A stretch of DNA of 11,887 bases from Pigoraptor vietnamica (lineage: Eukaryota; Opisthokonta; Filasterea). Within the stretch, counting starts at the first letter, position 1, and the number at the start of each line of letters is the position of its first letter. The notes below the pieces were generated by a model. The model did no database searches and was not told the origin of the DNA. It was given only the letters and a program-made list of their open reading frames with translations. Positions 7,065 to 11,887 of the stretch are shown here, in pieces. The stretch is taken from NCBI GenBank assembly GCA_943704525.1, contig CALSCQ010001736.1:1-11887 (forward strand), given 5' to 3'. The translations under genes were made by a program, and so were the position numbers.

Positions 7065-10000
7065 CTACAGAGCAAGGAGTTCGTCGTCGTCGTCGTCGCC
7101 GTCCAGCAGCGACTCGAGGTCAGGACTCCGCCGAGCCCGACTCAACCGCGCCGAGATGAACCGACACGGCCTGCAGAGGCACGCCGCAACCCGCGCCCTA
7201 TTGAACGAAGCGTTGTGCAGGGTGGGTGGGTCAATTGAGCATGAACATCGATGTGTGCATGTGTGCACTGCGTGAGCGTCTGAGGGAGATAACAGGGCAA
7301 ATGCTGTGTGTAAGAGAGACTGCAGGCGCCGTACCGTCGTGTGGGCGAGCGCAGGAGGTACACGAGTGCGAGGAAGGCGAGCACGCCTAGCACAGTGCCG
7401 ATGATGGCGGCCAAATTGACGCCGTTGTCGCCGCCGCCGCCGTTGATTGGGGTCGGCGTGGGGTTGGGGATGGGGCTCCCGCTGCAAAGCAAAAGGGTCG
7501 ATAGGTGTCAGTCCAATAGCACAGAAAGAGTTACATTGGTGTAACGTTAGGCAGAGAATGTAGCAGCCGCAAATCCGATCATCACTTGCCTGCACGCGGC
7601 CGCCGTCCTCCACAGGAACACGTGGTGGCACCGGGACGACACATACTCGAGGGAAACAACACCCTGCGCAGAAGGAACTGTCAATACGGGCACTTGCACG
7701 CACAGCGACGAGTGCATGGTGCACACTGGTGCCCGCGGGGGGGGCACAGACCTGCTTCGTCGCCGTCGCGTCGCATTCAAAGTAGACGAGGGACGAGCTG
7801 AGGGGCCCACCCGCGACACACGCGGCCGTGCCTTGCGCCGGGAGGTTCATCATCAGGCGGTCGTCTGCACGCGAAGCTCACGTCAGCAAAGTGAATTGAG
7901 CCACTCGGACGCGCGTGGACTTCTGCTACACCTAACCCAAACACGAATGCGTGACAACCCAAACACGGACGTGCGTGGACTCCTGTTAACGACGGCGTTG
8001 CTGGTCACCGAACAGGGAAAGCACGCACCCGACACAATGGGCGCGGACGAGGATGCGCCGATGGGGACAAGTGCGGATCCGACGGACGGCACCCTGACAG
8101 CGCCAATGCCGCTCGAAACCGTCTTGCCAGCCACGCGCACGTCGCCGCAAAGGTTGATGGCGTACGTGTACCCGTCGTTCCCAAGGAAGGTCGAGGAGTA
8201 CCTGCGCCGATTGCGAAGCCATCAGCAAAGCGAAGGGGCGACAAGGGCCCTGTGCCGCGCGTGAAGCACACTCACCCGCTCACGTGGAGGGACGAGAGAT
8301 CAAACGTGTTCTTGGATGTGGGGTCTTGCACTTTGCACGATGCGCCGGTGACCTCCCTGGACGCAGAAAGAGCAATTAGTCACGTGAGAGGGCGCACAGA
8401 AACAGTGAGACAAGTAAGTGCGCACACACAGGAGGAAGGGCAGCACGCAAACAGCACCCACCGCGTCGTGTACGGGCACGCGGCCGCCGTCTCCCAGCGG
8501 AAGGAATAGGTGCAGCCGTCCTCGCCCATATCCACAAACACGGGCGCACCGAGCTCGCCCTTCTTGCAAATAAAGTCGATGGACGTCGTGGTTTGCTTGC
8601 GCTGGTGATCGCACAGCGCGCCATTCTCATAGATTAACTGGATAATTTCCCCTGCGGTGGCACACGCACGGCGATTGTCAGTGGGAGACGTCAGTTGACG
8701 TCGCAGCGCGATGTCGATAGAGCGAAAGACGGCAGTCACGCAAAACCAGACAACACACAAGGGCGGCGGCGAGAGTCACAATACGCACCGTCGCGGACGA
8801 AATTGGACGACGCGACGCCGAGGTCCTTGTTGGCGTTCGACGTGGTGATGCACGCGCCCGACGACGCGGGGCATCCAGGGGAGAGCGTGGGCCGGCACAC
8901 GTTAATGGCATACGTCAGGCCAGAGGCCTTGTCGAACACGCTCCACGGGTCAGACAGGCGCGACAGCGGCGAAAAGTCGTAGAGATCGCCCGTGGCGTCG
9001 TCCTCGTACACGCACTCGGACTCAAACTGCCGCGAGACGCACGCGGCGGACGTGGCCCACGCGAAGACGTACTGGCAGTCGGACGTCTCCCGCACAAACA
9101 CCGGCCGCCCCTCGCTCGCGTGGTCGCACGTGAACTCGATGCGCATCGAGCGGTTGTACTTTGCCGAGTGGCACGGCGTCCCCCCCTCGTAGTCGAGCAC
9201 GAGCACGCCGTCCTCAATCACGGGCTTGGTCGAGAACATGCCCATGGACTTGGACAGCTCGGGGTGTCCGGACACAGACTGGCACGCGCCCATCGTCGCC
9301 CCGTCGCGCTGCGTGTACTGTGCGGGGCAGTTCGTCGCGTCCACGAGCGGACCGCACACGTTGATGTGATAAACGAAGCCATTGGCCGACAGCTCAATGT
9401 CGTGCGCCGCCGACCGCAGCAGGGAGAGGTCCAGGAGCGCGCCCGTCTTGGGGTCGCGCACGGCGCAGTCGTCCCCCTCGACCGGCGCTTGCACGGGGCA
9501 CGCGCTCGACGTCATCCACAGGAACTCAAACGAGCACGGGTTGTCGGACGCGACGATCACGGGCCGCCCCACGTCGCCCGGCAGGCACCCAAACTTGACA
9601 GCGGCGTAGGCGTCGTACTCTCCAAAGGGGCAGTCCTCGGGCGTGTCAAACACCATCGTCAGCGAACCGTCCGCATCGAGCACGGGCGCCGTCGGCCGGC
9701 CGAGCGAGAACGCGACCGACTGCTTCCGCACGCACAGGCCGCTGCCAGGGGGACAGCTGCCGGCATCGAGCTTGCTGAGGCTGCGGCACACGTTGAGCTC
9801 AAACACGACCGACGCATCCGACGGGCTGTTGCCGCGCCAATTGGCCTCGTCGTCGTCGCGCGTGAGGTCGGAGAGGTCATACTGGAGGCCGCGCGCGGCG
9901 TCCGTCACCGAGCACTCAAAGTCCGCGTCCACGGCGCACCCGAGCCGCGTGCGCCACTCGAAATCGTACTGGCAGACCTCGCGCGACTCGTTTACAAACA

Positions 10001-11887
10001 CGGGCATCGTGTCCGGACGCGCAGTCGGGTCGCACACAAAGTGGATCGTCATCGTGCGGTTTGTCTCGCGCGCGGTGCCCCGGTGACACGGCTCCCCGCC
10101 GCGGTAGATGAGATACAGCTCGCCGTCCAACAGCACCGGCGCGTCGTTGTAGTTGCCGAGCATGTGCTGCACGCCCGTCCGCAGGTCCGTCTGACAGCCG
10201 CCCGCCGTACCATAGACGCCGCACGGCCCGGTTCGGGGGACGGCGCCGCACACGTTGAGCGCGTACGAGAACCCGCCCGCAGTGACCGTGTATGTGCCGC
10301 CGCGCACCATGCGCAGGCCGCCGAGATCGAACACGGCACCCGACTCGCTGTCCGTCACCATGCAGCCCGTCCCGACATCCGGAGCGGCGACGGGGCATGC
10401 GGCCTCCGTCTCCCACGCAAAGCGCGCGAGGCAGTTGTTGATACCGAGGAACTTTGGCACGCCAAGCGACCCCCGGCGGCACGTGAGCGACACCACCGTG
10501 TCGATCGTGTCCGACGGGTCCGTGGGGCATCCCGACCCGTCCTCGTACCGCACAACAACAGTCCCGTCACGCGCGCTAATGTCCATCGGCCGCCCAAAGT
10601 TGACCGCACTGTTTCCAAACGCCGAACCGCAGATGCCCGCGGTGGGCGCGCACCCGGCCACTGCGTTGCGGCCGAGTGGGCGGCAGAGGTTCATCTTTAG
10701 CCGCGCACCGCCGCCCGTCGCGTCAATGACATTCCATCCGCCAGTTGCGTTCGCAAGGCGGGAGAGATCGTACTGCACTCCGGTCAGGTCGTCCTCGGCG
10801 ACGCACTCCACCCCCACACCCTGTCCGCACGCGGCGGATGTGCGCCACTCAAACTGGTACTGGCACACGTCGCGCTTCTCCGTCACGAGAATGGGCTCCC
10901 CGACGCCCGCGGCCGCGTCGCACACAAAGTGAAACTCGACCGACCGGTTCACTTGAGTCTCCGATCCCACGTGACACGCGTCCCCATCCGTGTAGACGAG
11001 GTACAGCTCGCCGTCGCGCAGCTCGGGGCCGTCGTTCCAGAGGCCAATCGTGTGGTCAAAGCGGCCCTCGGCGTGTTGGCACGCGCCCGCGCCCGGCGTT
11101 GCGCCGCACGACGTGTCGTCGATCAACCCCGCGCATATGTTGAACTCGTACGTGTAATCGCCCGCCGCCACCGTGTAGTCCTTCTTGTCCACGCCCGCGT
11201 GACGCCGCAGCGAGCTCAGGTCATACGACACGCCAGAAACGGCGTCCGTCACCGAGCACCCGTCACCAGTGACCGGACCGCCCACGATGCACGCGGCGCT
11301 CGTCTCCCACTCAAAGTTGTACGTGCAGTCGTCGACGCCAACAAACTTGGGAACGCCGATTCCGGGCTTGCACGTCAGCGTCACGACAGAGCGTGCTGTC
11401 GCCGTATCGTCGTCGGGGCATGTCGCGCCGTTCTCAAACGTGACCGTCACGACGCCATCACGCGCAACCGGCGCACTCGGCTTTCCCAAGTCCACGTTCA
11501 TGAACGTCCCTGTCTTATTCCCGCACACGCCCGCACCCCACGGGCAAGTCGTCCCCGCAATCTTCCCCAGCGACCGGCACATGTTCAGTTTGAACCGGTA
11601 CCCCTGCCCCGTCGTGTCCACCACATCCCATCCCCCGGACGCCTTCGACAGCGCAGACAGATCGTACTCGTCCTGCGTCACCAGATCAATCGCCTCGCAC
11701 TCGAACCCGCCCGCCGTCGCGCACGCGTACTTTGTCCGCCACTCGAGCTGATACTGGCACACGTCCTTCGCCTCCTGCTGGAACACCGGCGCCCCGGGCC
11801 CATCCACCGTCTCGTCGCACACAAAGTGAATTGCGACCGACCGGTTTACCTGCTGCTCCGACCCCTTGTGACACGCGTCTCCGTCCG
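7065..11887 (-). CDS. Multi-domain mannose-6-phosphate-receptor-like (MRH) type I membrane sorting receptor, 3' part
   Basis: Spliced model: complement(join(7065..7170, 7335..7481, 7590..7663, 7752..7864, 8029..8201, 8276..8356, 8462..8651, 8789..>11887)), 1326 residues in the window, 5' end missing. The extracellular/lumenal part is a tandem array of about 145-residue cysteine-rich domains with the CI-MPR/IGF2R repeat signature: YDLS-L near the start, (I/L)NVC, G-C(Q), DGxLxLxY, FxC and a closing W-T-AAC. Two domain types alternate. A Pro/Thr/Gly linker, one transmembrane helix (7352-7411) and a 40-residue tail follow. The tail has a basic/Cys start and ends in an acidic dileucine signal. 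Known relatives carry phosphomannosyl lysosomal enzymes from the trans-Golgi to endosomes; that role is inferred. Exon phases agree throughout, with one GC-AG intron. An alternative acceptor for the last exon at a TAG about 32 nt upstream would also keep frame and add 11 residues. Confidence 0.92.
7068..7121 (-). other. C-terminal acidic dileucine sorting signals
   Basis: The last 18 residues read DLESLLDG then five Asp, then ELLAL. DLESLL fits the D/E-xxx-L-L adaptor (AP) consensus. DDELL followed by two residues fits the D-xx-L-L signal recognised by GGA VHS domains and sits at the same distance from the C-terminus as in animal mannose-6-phosphate receptors. A Ser-Pro just upstream is a candidate phosphorylation site. 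Confidence 0.85.
7352..7411 (-). other. Transmembrane helix of the MRH receptor
   Basis: Twenty uncharged residues (AAIIGTVLGVLAFLALVYLL) follow a Pro/Thr- and Gly-rich linker and precede Arg-rich RSPTRR. This gives a type I topology with the MRH array in the lumen. A Cys eight residues into the tail is a possible palmitoylation site. Confidence 0.92.
7482..7589 (-). other. GC-AG intron in the MRH receptor gene
   Basis: The exon ending at 7590 is followed by GCAAGT in the context cag|gcaagt. The acceptor is tttgcag before 7481. Only this GC donor joins the last MRH cysteine to the linker and transmembrane exon in frame (ag + c = Ser). The nearby GT (gtgatg) gives the wrong phase. Confidence 0.8.
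7592..9017 (-). repeat. MRH two-domain unit A8 (8476-9017) + degenerate B9 (7592-8343), split by introns
   Basis: A8 begins at the 3' end of the giant exon and finishes in the 190-bp exon (8462-8651). B9 is spread over four exons. B9 keeps the fold signature (FDLSSL, YAINLCG, FEC, FLWRTAAAC). It has lost the Gln (GAVR), the Arg (SSSLVYFEC), the Tyr (CHH) and at least two cysteines. It is probably a membrane-proximal structural domain rather than a sugar binder. Confidence 0.8.
7906..7988. repeat. 60-bp spaced direct repeat in an MRH gene intron
   Basis: Two similar 23-mers, cggacgcgcgtggacttctgcta (7906-7928) and its variant at 7966-7988, are exactly 60 bp apart. Between and overlapping them aacccaaacacg occurs twice (7934-7945, 7956-7967). 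All lie in the intron 8028 down to 7865. Confidence 0.75.
9039..9917 (-). repeat. MRH two-domain unit A6 (9498-9917) + B7 (9039-9473)
   Basis: A6 lacks the quartet (GLCV, YAAVKFGC, NPCSFEF). B7 has it: Gln 9279-9281, Arg 9150-9152 (in NRS), Glu 9087-9089, Tyr 9069-9071. The A starts of units two and three are 891 bp apart. Confidence 0.88.
9936..10808 (-). repeat. MRH two-domain unit A4 (10395-10808) + B5 (9936-10370)
   Basis: A4 lacks all four sugar-binding residues (GICG, IDTVV, LGINNCLAR). B5 has all four: Gln 10191-10193, Arg 10056-10058 (in NRT), Glu 9987-9989, Tyr 9966-9968. Start-to-start spacing from the previous unit is 894 bp. Confidence 0.88.
10827..11702 (-). repeat. MRH two-domain unit A2 (11289-11702) + B3 (10827-11264)
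   Basis: A2 has GVCG where the Gln should be and lacks the Glu, though an Arg and a CTY tyrosine remain. B3 carries the full quartet: Gln 11076-11078, Arg 10944-10946, Glu 10878-10880, Tyr 10857-10859. The Arg of B3 is in an NRS sequon. A2 also has an NKT sequon. Confidence 0.88.
11721..11887 (-). other. MRH domain B1 (C-terminal half only)
   Basis: Starts within DGDACHKG and ends at the W-R-T-KYAC cysteine. It has the B-type signature NRSV...FVC...DVCQY. Predicted sugar-binding Arg codon at 11841-11843, Glu at 11772-11774, Tyr at 11751-11753; the Gln would lie beyond the window edge. Confidence 0.85.

Noticed and set aside
7171-7202. Longer last MRH exon using an upstream TAG acceptor
   Set aside because: It keeps frame and adds 11 residues, but it lacks the pyrimidine-rich lead-in seen before the chosen ctctgcag acceptor. 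Kept as an alternative only.
8462-8478. Alternative donor gtacac after AACP in the exon 8462-8651
   Set aside because: It is also in phase but has a weaker consensus than gtgggt, and it makes the inter-domain linker shorter than in all other A-to-B junctions.
9120-10700. 526-codon open frame on the plus strand opposite the MRH array
   Set aside because: It mirrors the coding strand of a well-supported cysteine-rich protein in GC-rich DNA. Its product is Arg/Ala/His-rich with no recognisable domain.
1-11887. Transposon, viral, rRNA, tRNA or prokaryotic operon content
   Set aside because: No transposase, reverse transcriptase, capsid, terminal repeats or RNA gene was recognised. The window is accounted for by three spliced genes and short spacers.

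Overview
This is nuclear DNA from an intron-rich, GC-rich eukaryote. Three protein-coding genes can be spliced by hand into uninterrupted, family-consistent proteins. The gene set is a flagellar kinesin (KIF6), the translation GTPase eIF5B and a multi-domain mannose-6-phosphate-receptor-like protein with an animal/fungal-style GGA sorting tail. Together with short introns (about 75-260 nt) packed with TG dinucleotides, this suggests a flagellated unicellular relative of animals, such as a choanoflagellate or a neighbouring opisthokont or apusomonad lineage. That placement is inference; nothing here fixes the species.

Layout. Positions 1-1679, minus strand: first five coding exons of a KIF6 (kinesin-9) gene, running off the left edge inside the motor domain. 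Positions 1680-2024: short divergent promoter region, probably including a 90-nt intron in the KIF6 5' UTR. Positions 2025-6872, plus strand: complete eIF5B gene, 14 coding exons, 997 codons plus stop. Positions 6873-7064: 192-bp convergent 3' spacer. Positions 7065-11887, minus strand: 3' part of a type I membrane protein made of tandem mannose-6-phosphate-receptor homology (MRH) domains, with eight coding exons in the window and the 5' end beyond the right edge.

The MRH protein is the most interesting item. Eight complete domains and part of a ninth lie in the window and alternate between two types, A and B, in a higher-order repeat of about 895 bp. Only the B domains keep the Gln/Arg/Glu/Tyr quartet that binds mannose 6-phosphate in animal receptors. 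In four B domains the Arg sits inside an N-R-S/T glycosylation sequon. The last B domain, next to the membrane, has lost most of the quartet. The protein ends in one transmembrane helix and a 40-residue tail closing with an acidic-cluster dileucine (DDELL plus two residues), arranged like the GGA-binding tails of animal mannose-6-phosphate receptors. It is therefore predicted to be a trans-Golgi-to-endosome sorting receptor for lysosomal hydrolases.

The three genes share no obvious pathway: a ciliary motor, a general translation factor and a cargo receptor. The introns are unusual: TG runs on the sense strand, small tandem duplications, an exact copy of a 5' splice site, one stop-free 3n intron and one GC-AG intron.
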